Assembly: GCF_003034915.1 (NCBI RefSeq)
Contig: NZ_PZJX01000025.1
Span: forward strand, 177,586 to 241,585
DNA length: 64,000 nucleotides
Direction of reading: 5' to 3'
From: Mesorhizobium helmanticense
GTDB lineage: Bacteria; Pseudomonadota; Alphaproteobacteria; Rhizobiales; Rhizobiaceae
The translations under genes were made by a program, and so were the position numbers. The notes beneath the pieces are model-generated. The model searched no databases. It worked only from the letters and a program-made list of their open reading frames with translations, and was not told the DNA's origin. This document shows positions 1 through 8,595 of the stretch, one piece after another (the first letter of the stretch is position 1; each line of letters starts with the position of its first letter).

Positions 1-87
1 GTGGCCGGCCTGCGCAAGAACCTCAAGGGCTTTGCGCTCGGCCCGAGCTTCGACACCAACTTCGTCGGGCCGGTCTCCAAGGAGTGA
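1..87 (+). CDS. 3' end of an ABC-importer solute-binding protein gene (partial)
   Basis: The window opens inside a reading frame that ends with TGA at 85-87, giving a 28-residue C-terminus that finishes in PVSKE. Only 18 bases separate it from the first permease gene of a dipeptide/oligopeptide-type importer. In such operons the periplasmic binding protein usually comes first, so the role is inferred from position. The visible residues carry no diagnostic motif. Confidence 0.5.
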   Translation: MAGLRKNLKGFALGPSFDTNFVGPVSKE

Positions 88-105
88 TGCCGGCGGACGC
101 GCCGC

Positions 106-1173
106 GTGAGCGTGGCTGAAAACCAGGCGACGGCCGGGCGCGGCAGCGCCCGCGCCACCGCCATTCTTTCGTCGATCGGCCGTTTCCTAGTCATCGCGAT
201 AACGACCTATCTCGGCCTGCTCGCGGTGACCTTCTTCATCGGCCGCGTCATTCCGATCGACCCGGTGCTGGCCGTGCTGGGCGACCGGGCTCCTACCGCC
301 GTCGTCGAGCGCACGCGCCGCGAGATGGGCCTCGACCTGCCGCTGATCGAGCAGTTCTACATCTATGTGAAAAATGCCCTCAATGGCGATTTCGGCACAT
401 CGGTGCTGACCACCAATCCGGTGATGACCGATATTCGCCGCGCCTTTCCGGCGACCATCGAGCTGGCGACGCTTGGCACGCTGATCGGTGCAATCATTGG
501 CGTGCCGCTTGGCGTTCTGGCGGCGGTCAGGCGCGGCAGCCTCATCGACCAGGTCGCGCGCATCATCGGCCTGATCGGCTATTCCGTGCCGGTCTTCTGG
601 CTGGGGCTGCTTGGGCTCGTGCTGTTCTACGCCAAGCTCCGATGGGTCGCCTTTCCGGCCAGGCTCGATGTCGTCTACGAATACACTTTCACGCCGATCA
701 CCGGCTTTTACCTTCTCGACGCCGCGATGCAGGGGCAATGGGACGTCTTCTACGACGCCTTCCGCCACATCGTCCTGCCGGCCTCGTTGCTCGGCTATCT
801 GTCGCTCGCCTATATCAGCCGCATGACCCGCTCCTTCATGCTGAACGAGCTGGGGCAGGAATATATCGTTGCAGCGCGTGCCAAGGGCCTGTCGGAAACG
901 CGCATCATCTGGGGCCACGCGCTGCGTAACGCCGCGGTGCCGATGGTGACCGTGATTGCTCTTTCCTACGCCAACCTGCTCGAAGGCTCGGTGCTGACGG
1001 AGACCGTCTTTTCCTGGCCCGGCATCGGCCTCTACATCACCAATTCGCTGCAGAACGCCGACATGAACGCCGTGCTCGGCGGCACCATCGCTATCGGCTC
1101 GGTCTTCATCGCCATCAATCTTCTGTCCGACCTGCTCTACCGGCTGCTCGATCCAAGGACCAAGGCCGGATGA
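106..1173 (+). CDS. Dipeptide/oligopeptide-type ABC transporter permease (DppB/OppB family)
   Basis: Inner-membrane permease of 355 residues, typical of DppB-type subunits. It has an N-terminal membrane segment at about residues 25-47, a periplasmic stretch, and a BPD_transp_1 core with further helices. The cytoplasmic EAA loop (EYIVAARAKGL, about 252-262) contacts the ATPase. GTG at 106 is the chosen start; the upstream gene ends 18 bases earlier. The stop overlaps the next start as ATGA, so the two permeases are translationally coupled. It should pair with the second permease and two ATPases that follow. The substrate cannot be read from sequence: peptides, opines, and amino-acid derivatives are all possible. 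Confidence 0.93.
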   Translation: MSVAENQATAGRGSARATAILSSIGRFLVIAITTYLGLLAVTFFIGRVIPIDPVLAVLGDRAPTAVVERTRREMGLDLPLIEQFYIYVKNALNGDFGTSVLTTNPVMTDIRRAFPATIELATLGTLIGAIIGVPLGVLAAVRRGSLIDQVARIIGLIGYSVPVFWLGLLGLVLFYAKLRWVAFPARLDVVYEYTFTPITGFYLLDAAMQGQWDVFYDAFRHIVLPASLLGYLSLAYISRMTRSFMLNELGQEYIVAARAKGLSETRIIWGHALRNAAVPMVTVIALSYANLLEGSVLTETVFSWPGIGLYITNSLQNADMNAVLGGTIAIGSVFIAINLLSDLLYRLLDPRTKAG

Positions 1174-2090
1174 GTACCGAAGCAATCCAGAGCCGCCGCG
1201 ACTGGCTGCTCAGCGAGCGGCCGGCCTCACGCATGCAGGCGCGGCTCGGTCGCGCCTATGTCGCCTGGCGGCGCTTTTCCGCCAACCGGCTGGCGTTTGT
1301 CGGCCTGCTCATCATCCTCGCGCTACTGGTGGTCGCGGCTTTCGCCGATGTGCTGGCGCCCTATTCGCCGACCATCGGCGACTTGAAGAACGCGCGCCTG
1401 CTGGCGCCGAGCGCCGCGCACTGGTTCGGCACCGACGACCTCGGCCGCGACATCTATTCGCGCATCATCTACGGCTCACGCTGGACGCTTTATGTGGTGA
1501 TCCTGGTCGCCATCATAGCCGCGCCCGTCGGCCTGCTGGTCGGCACCGTCGCCGGCTATGCCGGCGGCTGGACCGACGCCATCCTGATGCGCATCACCGA
1601 CATCTTCCTGGCCTTCCCGAAGCTGGTGCTGGCGCTGGCCTTCGTTGCCGCTCTTGGCCCCGGCATCGAAAACGCGGTGCTCGCCATCGCCATCACCTCC
1701 TGGCCGCCTTATGCCCGCATCGCCCGCGCCGAGACGCTGACGGTGCGCAATTCCGACTACATCAAGGCGGTGCAACTGATGGGTGCCTCGCCCTTCCGCA
1801 TCGTGCTGCGCCACATCATGCCGCTGTGCATCTCCTCGCTGATCATCAGGGTGACGCTCGACATGGCCGGCATCATCCTCACCGCCGCCGGCCTTGGTTT
1901 CCTCGGCCTCGGCGCCCAGCCGCCGCTGCCCGAATGGGGCACCATGATCGCATCGGGCCGCCGCTTCATTCTCGACCAGTGGTGGGTGGCGGGTGCGCCG
2001 GGCTTCGCCATCCTCATCGTCAGTCTCGGCTTCAACCTGCTCGGCGACGGCCTGCGTGACGCGCTCGATCCCCGGAGCGGCGACCAATGA
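1170..2090 (+). CDS. Dipeptide/oligopeptide-type ABC transporter permease (DppC/OppC family)
   Basis: Second permease, 306 residues. An N-terminal cytoplasmic tail precedes a first membrane helix at about 43-63, then a periplasmic segment with HWFGTDDLGRDIYSR, a hallmark of DppC/OppC proteins. The EAA loop (SDYIKAVQLMGAS) lies near residue 195. ATG at 1170 overlaps the previous stop and the gene ends in ATGA with the next start, so the importer genes form one coupled operon. It is the heterodimer partner of the preceding permease. Confidence 0.94.
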   Translation: MSTEAIQSRRDWLLSERPASRMQARLGRAYVAWRRFSANRLAFVGLLIILALLVVAAFADVLAPYSPTIGDLKNARLLAPSAAHWFGTDDLGRDIYSRIIYGSRWTLYVVILVAIIAAPVGLLVGTVAGYAGGWTDAILMRITDIFLAFPKLVLALAFVAALGPGIENAVLAIAITSWPPYARIARAETLTVRNSDYIKAVQLMGASPFRIVLRHIMPLCISSLIIRVTLDMAGIILTAAGLGFLGLGAQPPLPEWGTMIASGRRFILDQWWVAGAPGFAILIVSLGFNLLGDGLRDALDPRSGDQ

Positions 2091-2932
2091 GCGGCAAGAC
2101 GAGCACGTTGCTGGAGGTCGAGGACCTGCGCGTCAACTTTCCGACGCGCATCGGCCAGGTCCAGGCGGTGCGCGGCGTTTCCTTCTCGCTTGGCCGCGAG
2201 CGGCTGGGCATTGTCGGCGAGAGCGGCTCCGGCAAGTCGCAGACCGGCCGCGCCATCATGGGCCTGACGCCGCCGCAGGCGCAGGTGACGGCCAGGACGC
2301 TCGCTTTCGACGGCATCGACCTGCTTGCCGCGCCGGCGCGCGAGCGCCGGGCGCTGCGGGGAAAACGCATCGCCATGATCCTGCAGGATCCGAAATATTC
2401 GCTCGACCCGGTGATGAGCATCGGCCGCCAGATCGTCGAGACGCTGCGCACGCATGAGAAGGTCGGAAAGGCGGAAGCCCGCGACCGCGCGCTCGCCATG
2501 CTGGAGGCCGTGCAGATCCGCGACCCTTCGCGGGTTTTCGACCTGCATCCGCACGAAGTCTCCGGCGGCATGGGCCAGCGCGCCATGATCGCCATGATGC
2601 TGATTGCCGGTCCCGAGATGATGATCGCCGACGAGCCGACCTCGGCGCTCGACGTCACCGTGCAGCTCGACGTGCTCGGCATCCTCGACCGGCTGGTCAG
2701 CGAGCGCGGCATGGGGCTGATCTTCATCTCGCACGATTTGCGCCTGGTCTCCTCCTTCTGCGACCGGGTGATCGTCATGTATGCCGGCAAGGTGGTCGAG
2801 CAGCTCAAGGCATCGGAGCTCCGCGACGCGCAGCATCCCTACACGCGCGGCCTGCTCAACTGCATGCCCAGGATCGGCTTCGAACGCCACCCGCTGCCGG
2901 TACTCGACCGCAAGCCGGAGTGGGCGGTATGA
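2087..2932 (+). CDS. Oligopeptide-type ABC transporter ATPase (DppD/OppD family)
   Basis: Cytoplasmic ATPase of 281 residues. Walker A is GESGSGKS near residue 44, the signature loop reads VSGGMGQR near 160, and Walker B with D-loop reads MMIADEPTSALD near 180. The C-terminus carries the HPYTRGLL element typical of the oligopeptide subfamily but is short compared with full DppD proteins (about 320). The signature has G where R is usual in the family (SGGMRQR). It should act with the following ATPase as a heterodimer. Confidence 0.92.
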   Translation: MSGKTSTLLEVEDLRVNFPTRIGQVQAVRGVSFSLGRERLGIVGESGSGKSQTGRAIMGLTPPQAQVTARTLAFDGIDLLAAPARERRALRGKRIAMILQDPKYSLDPVMSIGRQIVETLRTHEKVGKAEARDRALAMLEAVQIRDPSRVFDLHPHEVSGGMGQRAMIAMMLIAGPEMMIADEPTSALDVTVQLDVLGILDRLVSERGMGLIFISHDLRLVSSFCDRVIVMYAGKVVEQLKASELRDAQHPYTRGLLNCMPRIGFERHPLPVLDRKPEWAV

Positions 2933-3678
2933 ATGCGGCGCTTTCCGTCGACGGGCTGGAGGTGATCTTCGACCGCTTCCGCGCGCTGAAGGGCGTCAGC
3001 CTCGAAGTCAGGTCAGGCGAGTCCTATGGGCTCGTCGGGGAATCCGGTTCCGGCAAGTCGACGCTGCTGAGGGCAATCGCGGGACTCGCGCCCGTCGCCT
3101 CCGGCAGCATCACCGTCAACGGCAAGAACCTCGGCAAGGGCCGCGACAAGGCCTTCTATCGCGAGGTGCAGATGGTCTTCCAGGATCCCTATGGCTCGCT
3201 GCATCCGCGCCAGACCGTCGACCGGCTGCTGCAGGAGCCGCTCGCCATCCATGGCTTCGCCGACGGCGAGAAGCGCATCGAGCGCGCGCTGGACGAGGTG
3301 GGCCTGGGCACCGGCTTCCGCTTCCGCTATGCGCATCAATTGTCAGGCGGCCAGCGCCAGCGCGTGGCGATCGCGCGTGCACTCATCCTCGAGCCGTCGA
3401 TCCTGCTGCTCGACGAGCCGACCTCGGCGCTCGACGCGTCCGTGCAGGCGGAAGTGCTCAACCTCCTGGAAGAGGTCCGGCGGCGGCGCAAACTGACCTT
3501 CCTGATGGTCAGCCACGACCTCGCCATCATCACCCATATGTGCGAGCGGCTGATGGTCATGCAGAGCGGCGAGGCGGTGGAAAATCTCACGGCAAGCCAG
3601 CTTGTCGGACACCGCGTGACCAAGGATTATACGCGCAACCTGCTCAGGGCGAGCGAGGGGTTTGTAAGGACGGCGTGA
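2929..3678 (+). CDS. Oligopeptide-type ABC transporter ATPase (DppF/OppF family)
   Basis: Second ATPase, 249 residues from ATG 2929, chosen because it overlaps the previous stop as ATGA. A GTG nine bases upstream is also in frame. Walker A GESGSGKST is near residue 38, with LSGGQRQRVAIARAL and LLLDEPTSALD further on. It is shorter than the usual 300-330 residues of DppF proteins because the C-terminal oligopeptide-family extension is reduced. It completes a permease-permease-ATPase-ATPase importer. The 146 bases after it hold no gene. Confidence 0.92.
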   Translation: MNAALSVDGLEVIFDRFRALKGVSLEVRSGESYGLVGESGSGKSTLLRAIAGLAPVASGSITVNGKNLGKGRDKAFYREVQMVFQDPYGSLHPRQTVDRLLQEPLAIHGFADGEKRIERALDEVGLGTGFRFRYAHQLSGGQRQRVAIARALILEPSILLLDEPTSALDASVQAEVLNLLEEVRRRRKLTFLMVSHDLAIITHMCERLMVMQSGEAVENLTASQLVGHRVTKDYTRNLLRASEGFVRTA

Positions 3679-3824
3679 GTCAAACTCAACTGTCAGCGAC
3701 GCTAATGGCGGCAGGCCCAATCGCCTCCCGCCGGTGCCAACTTGAGGAAAACGTGAAATAAGGTCAGAACAACTCCCAGCAGTCATCCAAACGAGAACGG
3801 GCGCCGGCCCGGCGAGGGGCAAAA

Positions 3825-5102
3825 ATGAAGAACTCAGCCATTTCCGAACGCAAGAACCAGTCGATCTCGCGCGGCGTCGGCATGACCACGCAGATCTATG
3901 CCGACCGCGCCGAGAATTCGGAGATCTGGGACGTCGAGGGCCGCCGCTATATCGACTTCTCGTCCGGCATCGCCGTCGTCAACACCGGCCACCGCCATCC
4001 CAAGGTGATCGAGGCGGTGAAGGCGCAGCTCGACCGCTTCACCCACACCTGCCACCAGGTGGTGCCCTATGAGAGCTATGTCAGGCTGGCCGAGCGGCTG
4101 AACGCCATGCTGCCCGGCAAGTTCGACAAGAAGACGATTTTCGTCACCACCGGCGCCGAGGCGGTCGAGAACGCCGTCAAGATCGCCCGCAACGCCACCG
4201 GTCGCCCAGCCGTCATCGCCTTTTCCGGCGGCTTCCATGGCCGCACCTTCATGGGCATGGCGCTGACCGGCAAGGTCGTGCCCTACAAGGTCGGCTTTGG
4301 CGCCATGCCGGCCGACGTCTTCCACGCACCGTTCCCGGTGGCGCTGCACGGCGTTTCCGTCGCCGACTCGCTGGCCGCACTCGACCGGCTGTTCAAGGCC
4401 GATGTCGACCCGGCCCGTGTCGCCGCCATCATCGTCGAGCCCGTGCAGGGCGAGGGCGGCTTCTACGAGGCGCCGCGCGACTTCATGACGGCGCTGCGCA
4501 AGATCTGCGACCAGCACGGCATGCTGTTGATCGCCGACGAGGTGCAGACCGGCTTTGCCCGCACCGGCAAGATGTTCGCCATGGATCACCATGAGGTGGC
4601 CGCCGACATCACCACCATGGCCAAGAGCCTGGCCGGCGGCTTTCCGCTGGCGGCGGTCACCGGCCGCGCCGAGATCATGGATGCGCCGAACCCCGGCGGG
4701 CTCGGCGGCACCTATGGCGGCAGCCCGATCGGCGTCGCCGCGGCACACGCCGTGCTCGACGTGATCGACGAGGAAAAGCTCTGCGACCGCGCCAATGCGC
4801 TGGGCGCCCGGCTGAAGCAGCGGCTGCAGTCGATCCGCGACGATGTGCCCGAGATCGTCGATATCCGGGGTCCGGGCTTCATGAACGCGGTCGAGTTCAA
4901 CGACGTCAAGAAAGGCCTGCCCTCGGCGGAAATCGCCAATGCGGTCAGGCTGAAGGCGCTCGACAAGGGGCTGATCCTGCTCACCTGCGGCGTCTACGGC
5001 AATGTCATCCGCTTCCTCGCGCCGATCACCGTCCAGGACAACGTGATGAACGAAGCGCTCGACATTCTGGAAAGCTCGATCCGCGAAGTCTGCGCTGCCT
5101 GA
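3825..5102 (+). CDS. gabT: 4-aminobutyrate-type aminotransferase (class III, PLP-dependent)
   Basis: Enzyme of 425 residues, normal length for GabT, which moves the amino group of GABA (or 5-aminovalerate) to 2-oxoglutarate. The PLP lysine is K267 in TMAKSLAGGFP, and the cofactor-ring aspartate sits in LLIADEVQTGF. The start is supported by GGCGAGGGGC just upstream. It follows the peptide-type importer after a 146-base gap, so the importer may bring in a GABA-like or omega-amino compound that this enzyme degrades; that link is inference. No succinate-semialdehyde dehydrogenase gene is adjacent. Ornithine or putrescine aminotransferase activity cannot be excluded. Confidence 0.88.
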   Translation: MKNSAISERKNQSISRGVGMTTQIYADRAENSEIWDVEGRRYIDFSSGIAVVNTGHRHPKVIEAVKAQLDRFTHTCHQVVPYESYVRLAERLNAMLPGKFDKKTIFVTTGAEAVENAVKIARNATGRPAVIAFSGGFHGRTFMGMALTGKVVPYKVGFGAMPADVFHAPFPVALHGVSVADSLAALDRLFKADVDPARVAAIIVEPVQGEGGFYEAPRDFMTALRKICDQHGMLLIADEVQTGFARTGKMFAMDHHEVAADITTMAKSLAGGFPLAAVTGRAEIMDAPNPGGLGGTYGGSPIGVAAAHAVLDVIDEEKLCDRANALGARLKQRLQSIRDDVPEIVDIRGPGFMNAVEFNDVKKGLPSAEIANAVRLKALDKGLILLTCGVYGNVIRFLAPITVQDNVMNEALDILESSIREVCAA

Positions 5103-5131
5103 ACGGGCAGCGCCTCATTTCTCCTGGCGGC

Positions 5132-5330
5132 CTATGCCGAACGTGCCGTCAGGAGTTCGGATTCTGTAACCAGGCCGGATGCCGGATGGCTGGCTATCAG
5201 TTTGTAGGCATTCTGAAGGTCTTCGACATAGCTCAACGTCACATGAGAACCGACTTCGCGTGCATAAATCAAAAGCGTCCTCGATATCCCGCAAGGCAAG
5301 GTGTCGAGGAATAATTGTCTTTGTGGCCAC
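5132..5330 (-). pseudogene. ParE-type toxin remnant, frameshifted and truncated
   Basis: GTG at 5330, five bases after the ParD stop, opens a frame resembling the ParE N-terminus (residues RHLALRDIEDAFD). The frame then goes wrong. Deleting one T from the run at about 5265-5275 restores ParE-like residues YAREVGSHVTLSY and VEDLQNAYKLIASHPASG up to a TAG at 5132-5134. The C-terminal strand normally present in ParE toxins is absent even after this correction. The toxin is therefore probably inactive, with both a frameshift and a truncation. A sequencing error could explain the first defect but not the second. Confidence 0.6.
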
Positions 5331-5335
5331 CTGAT

Positions 5336-5566
5336 TTATTGGTCCTGCGCTCGTTTTCGCAGCGCTGCGAAATAGTCGTCGTCAATGGGAGTGCCCGGCG
5401 CGGATGACGCGCCCTCAAGGAGCAAACCGCGCAGCCGTTGACGATCCTGATCGTGGCGGATCAATTCACGCACATACTCGCTGCTCGACCCATAGCCGCG
5501 ATCCGCCACTTGCCGATCGACAAAATGCTTCAAGCTGTCAGGCAGGGAGATATTCATTGTGCTCAT
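5336..5566 (-). CDS. ParD-family antitoxin
   Basis: Seventy-six residues beginning MSTMNISLPDSLKHFVDRQV, a ribbon-helix-helix DNA-binding N-terminus typical of ParD/CopG antitoxins, then YGSSSEYVRELIRHDQ and an acidic C-terminus that would wrap the toxin. ParD normally dimerises on its own promoter and neutralises ParE. Here the partner reading frame directly downstream is broken, so this looks like a surviving antitoxin beside a dead toxin. Confidence 0.88.
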   Translation of the reverse strand: MSTMNISLPDSLKHFVDRQVADRGYGSSSEYVRELIRHDQDRQRLRGLLLEGASSAPGTPIDDDYFAALRKRAQDQ

Positions 5567-5602
5567 TGAGAGATCGTATTGCCGATGGCAAAATTGGCAA
5601 CC

Positions 5603-6853
5603 CTAAGCACTCGCCTTGGCTGGCTCCTTCTGGAAGGCGGCCAGTGCCGCCTTCAGCCCATCGGGTCCCTCAGCCACGCTCTGCGGCGGCGGCGAGAAGC
5701 CGGCGCCGAGCATCTTGCGGCCGAGCATATGGTCGCCGGGCCGGTTGACCGATTCGATGCCGAGCAACCGGTCTGCGGCATAGTGGTAGATCGAGAATCT
5801 GTTCTCGCCGAGGTCGCCCAATACGACATGGCTGTCACCGCCCGAGGTCAGGCCGACCATCTGCAGCTTCATGTCGCCAATGTCGGACCAGAACCACGGC
5901 ACCGCGGCAAAGGCGTCCGCATGGCCGAGAATGGTGCGCGCGGCAAGCCGCGCCTGGTCGGTGGCGTTCTGCACCGATTCCAGCCGCACATCCGCGCCGG
6001 TGAACCAGTGCCGGTAGGACGCCGCATCGCCGATGGCGAGGATTTCGGGCACCGAACTCCGCATCTGCTGGTCGACGCGGATGCCGTTGGCGATCGCGAT
6101 GCCGGCGGCTTGCGCCAGCTCGACATTCGGCACCACGCCGATGCCGATGATGACCATTTGCGCCGGCAGCCTTTCGCCGGACGACGTCACCGCTGCCGAG
6201 ACGCGGCCGTTTTCGCCTTCCAGCCGGGAAATTGTGGTGCCGGTGAGGATGCGCACGCCGCTAGCTTCCAGGCGCTGCCGCACATGGCTGGCGATGACCG
6301 GCGCTACCGCGCGGCCGAGCAGCCGGTCGACAGCTTCGACGACGGTCACCTTGCGGCCGGCGGCCTTGAGCGTCGCGGCGATCTCCAGCCCGATGAAGCC
6401 GCCGCCGAGAATGACGACATCCTCGCTTTGCGCGCTCAGCTCGCGGATCAGCCGCGCGTCGGCGAGCGAGCGCAGCGAGACCACGCCGGCAAGATCGACG
6501 CCTGGCAAAGGCAGCACGCGCGGCCGCGAGCCGGTCGCCAGGATCAGCCGGTCGAAGGGCAGCATGCCGCCGCCCGATATTTCCAGCCTTTGGCCTGCGG
6601 CATCGATGCGCTCGACCTTGATGCCTGGCCGGTAGTCGATGGTGCTGCCTGTGTAGAACGCCTCGCCGCGCAGCGGCTGCGGTTTGGCTTCCTGGTCCTT
6701 GATGAAGGTCTTCGACAGCGGTGGCTTGTGGTAAGGCAGCTCGCTCTCGTCGCCGACAAGGATCACGGGCCCGTCGTAACCCTCCTCGCGCAGGCTGGCG
6801 GCCGCTTGTACGCCCGCGTGACCCGCACCGACAATGACCACACCGTTCTTCAT
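5603..6853 (-). CDS. NAD(P)/FAD-dependent ferredoxin reductase (rhodocoxin/putidaredoxin reductase type)
   Basis: Flavoprotein of 416 residues. The FAD Rossmann motif GAGHAG is at 9-14, the NAD(P) motif GGGFIG at 150-155, and the second FAD contact (EILAIGDAASY) lies near 285. The C-terminus has a reductase dimerisation-type fold. Such enzymes pass electrons from NADH to a [2Fe-2S] ferredoxin that supplies a cytochrome P450 or oxygenase. No ferredoxin or oxygenase gene adjoins it. It is divergent from the iron locus across a 440-base gap holding an Irr-type box, so it might feed the Bfd ferredoxin there, but that is speculation. Confidence 0.88.
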   Translation of the reverse strand: MKNGVVIVGAGHAGVQAAASLREEGYDGPVILVGDESELPYHKPPLSKTFIKDQEAKPQPLRGEAFYTGSTIDYRPGIKVERIDAAGQRLEISGGGMLPFDRLILATGSRPRVLPLPGVDLAGVVSLRSLADARLIRELSAQSEDVVILGGGFIGLEIAATLKAAGRKVTVVEAVDRLLGRAVAPVIASHVRQRLEASGVRILTGTTISRLEGENGRVSAAVTSSGERLPAQMVIIGIGVVPNVELAQAAGIAIANGIRVDQQMRSSVPEILAIGDAASYRHWFTGADVRLESVQNATDQARLAARTILGHADAFAAVPWFWSDIGDMKLQMVGLTSGGDSHVVLGDLGENRFSIYHYAADRLLGIESVNRPGDHMLGRKMLGAGFSPPPQSVAEGPDGLKAALAAFQKEPAKASA

Positions 6854-7024
6854 CGCAGCCCGATTTTCTTTTTCGATTCTACGATTCTAGGACGTCCCGC
6901 CAGGTGGCGATTGTCTGGCGCCGCCGCAAGAGCCCTGGTCGGGGTCGCACCCGGAATGGCCGCCTGTCAATCGCGATCTCATCGCAAACCCGGTGCGTGA
7001 GGCATTTAAAGTTGATATTTCTAG

Positions 7025-7041
7025 TTTAGAATTATTCTAAA
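7025..7041. promoter_or_regulatory. Irr operator (iron control element, ICE box)
   Basis: The 17-base sequence TTTAGAATTATTCTAAA is a perfect inverted repeat: eight-base arms around one central base. It matches the rhizobial ICE consensus recognised by Irr (TTTRGAAYNRTTCYAAA). It lies 269 bases upstream of the imelysin start and 172 bases upstream of the divergent reductase start, so either or both units could be targets. Irr is stable when haem/iron is low and can repress or activate; the sign here cannot be read. The irr gene is at 42388 in this window. Confidence 0.82.
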
Positions 7042-7076
7042 CTGTTGTTTCAATTGATTTTTCTCTTCGATGCCAG

Positions 7077-7106
7077 TTGACTTCCGGCTCCTTCATCGTG
7101 TTATGG
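7077..7106 (+). promoter_or_regulatory. Candidate promoter for the imelysin-bacterioferritin locus
   Basis: TTGACT at 7077-7082 matches the -35 consensus at five of six positions. After about 18 bases comes a weak -10-like TTATGG at 7101-7106. The ICE box would lie roughly 40 bases upstream of this -35, a position more usual for an activator than for a repressor. The -10 is poor, so the call is tentative. Confidence 0.35.
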
Positions 7107-7293
7107 AAGCTTGCGCGTCAAGCGCATCCCTTTGATGTCTGGGCCTTGAACCCTTTCGATTGGAGGCATTTCGGTGTCTTTCTTACGCGAACCGCGCAAT
7201 GGCGCGGCGTCTCTTGCCTTTGAAGGCATGCGAATGCCTTGGGGCCCGTCGGCGCGTGCGCCTTTTACTGAATTTCCAAGAAACTGGAGAACG

Positions 7294-8586
7294 ATGATGA
7301 CAGTACGCAATGGCGGCAGGCTGGCTGCGATCTGCGCTACGGCTATGTTGACGGCGGCGGTGTTCATGCTGCCGGCCAAGGCCGAAACCGATGCCAAGGC
7401 AGTCATCAAGACCTATTCCGACATCGCGCTGGCCAAATATGAGGATTCGCTGACCACCGCCCAGGCGCTCGACAAAGCGGTCGACGCGCTGCTCGCCAGG
7501 CCGTCGGTGGAAACGCTGAACGCCGCCCGCGAGGCCTGGAAGGCGTCGCGCGTTCCCTATCAGCAGACCGAGGTCTACCGTTTCGGCAACAAGATCGTCG
7601 ACGACTGGGAGGGCAAGGTGAATGCCTGGCCGCTGGACGAAGGCCTGATCGACTATGTTGCCAAGAGCTACGGCACCGAGTCCGACGCCAACTCGCTCTA
7701 CTCCGCCAATGTGATCGCCAACAAGGAGATCGAGATCGACGGCAAGAAGGTCGACGCCACGAACCTGACGCCGGAGTTCCTCTCCGGCACGCTTCAGGAG
7801 GCCGGCGGCATCGAGGCCAATGTCGCCACCGGCTATCACGCCATCGAATTCCTGCTCTGGGGCCAGGACCTGCACGGCACCGGCCCGGGCGCCGGCGAGC
7901 GGCTCTATACGGACTACGACCTTGCCAATTGCACCGGTGGCAATTGCGACCGCCGCGCGCAGTACTTGAAGTCGGCGAGCGACCTTCTGGTTTCCGACCT
8001 GCAGGACATGGTCAATGACTGGAAGGAAGGCGGCGCCGCCCGCAAGAACCTCGTCGACGGCGAACCCAATGCCGGCATCTCGACCATCTTCACCGGCATG
8101 GGCTCGCTGTCCTATGGCGAATTGGCCGGCGAGCGCATGAAGCTCGGCCTGCTGCTGCACGATCCGGAGGAAGAGCACGACTGCTTCTCCGACAACACCT
8201 ACAACTCCCATCTCTATGACGTGATCGGCATCCGCGCCGCCTATCATGCCAGCTACGTCAGGCTCGACGGCAGCGTCGTCGAGGGGCCGTCGGTGTCCGA
8301 CATGGTCAAGGCCGCCGATCCGGCGATCGACAAGGAACTCTCGGACAAGCTGGATGTCACTGTCGCCAAGGTGGAGGCGATCAAGGCGCGGGCGGTTGCC
8401 GGCGAGGCCTATGACCAGCAGATCGCCGAAGGCAACACCGAAGGCAATGCCACCGTGCAGGCGGCGATCGATGCGCTGATCGACCAGACCAAGTCGATCG
8501 AACGCGCCGTAGGCTCCCTGAAACTCAATGCCATCGCCTTCGAGGGCTCCGACAGCCTCGACGCGCCGGACAAGGTGTTCCAGTAA
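7294..8586 (+). CDS. Imelysin-family periplasmic iron-related protein
   Basis: From ATG 7294 (GGAG six bases upstream, followed by a clear signal peptide ending AKA at residue 30) the protein has 430 residues. The imelysin GxHxxE motif reads GYHAIEF at 180-186, and the N-terminal half has the helical AWKASRVPYQQTEVYRFG stretch. Imelysin (peptidase M75, IrpA/EfeO-like) proteins are exported and iron-regulated; binding of iron rather than proteolysis is generally favoured. A short cysteine-bearing insert (CTGGNC) follows the motif. It heads the six-gene iron locus downstream of the Irr box. An in-frame start at 7174 would hide the signal peptide and is rejected. Confidence 0.9.
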   Translation: MMTVRNGGRLAAICATAMLTAAVFMLPAKAETDAKAVIKTYSDIALAKYEDSLTTAQALDKAVDALLARPSVETLNAAREAWKASRVPYQQTEVYRFGNKIVDDWEGKVNAWPLDEGLIDYVAKSYGTESDANSLYSANVIANKEIEIDGKKVDATNLTPEFLSGTLQEAGGIEANVATGYHAIEFLLWGQDLHGTGPGAGERLYTDYDLANCTGGNCDRRAQYLKSASDLLVSDLQDMVNDWKEGGAARKNLVDGEPNAGISTIFTGMGSLSYGELAGERMKLGLLLHDPEEEHDCFSDNTYNSHLYDVIGIRAAYHASYVRLDGSVVEGPSVSDMVKAADPAIDKELSDKLDVTVAKVEAIKARAVAGEAYDQQIAEGNTEGNATVQAAIDALIDQTKSIERAVGSLKLNAIAFEGSDSLDAPDKVFQ

Positions 8587-8595
8587 GCCTTGAGC

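Larger units (their letters stand above)
6854..7293. other. Divergent intergenic control region of the iron locus
   Basis: A 440-base gap between the divergent reductase and imelysin genes. It is more A+T-rich around 7010-7065 than the surrounding genes. It contains the ICE-type inverted repeat and a candidate promoter listed separately. An in-frame start exists for imelysin at 7174, but the ribosome site and signal peptide favour 7294, so about 170 bases of leader remain. No other gene was seen. Confidence 0.6.

Noticed and set aside
7174..7293. A longer N-terminus for the first imelysin.
   Set aside because: The extra 40 residues would precede and mask a clear signal peptide, and the best ribosome site is just before 7294.
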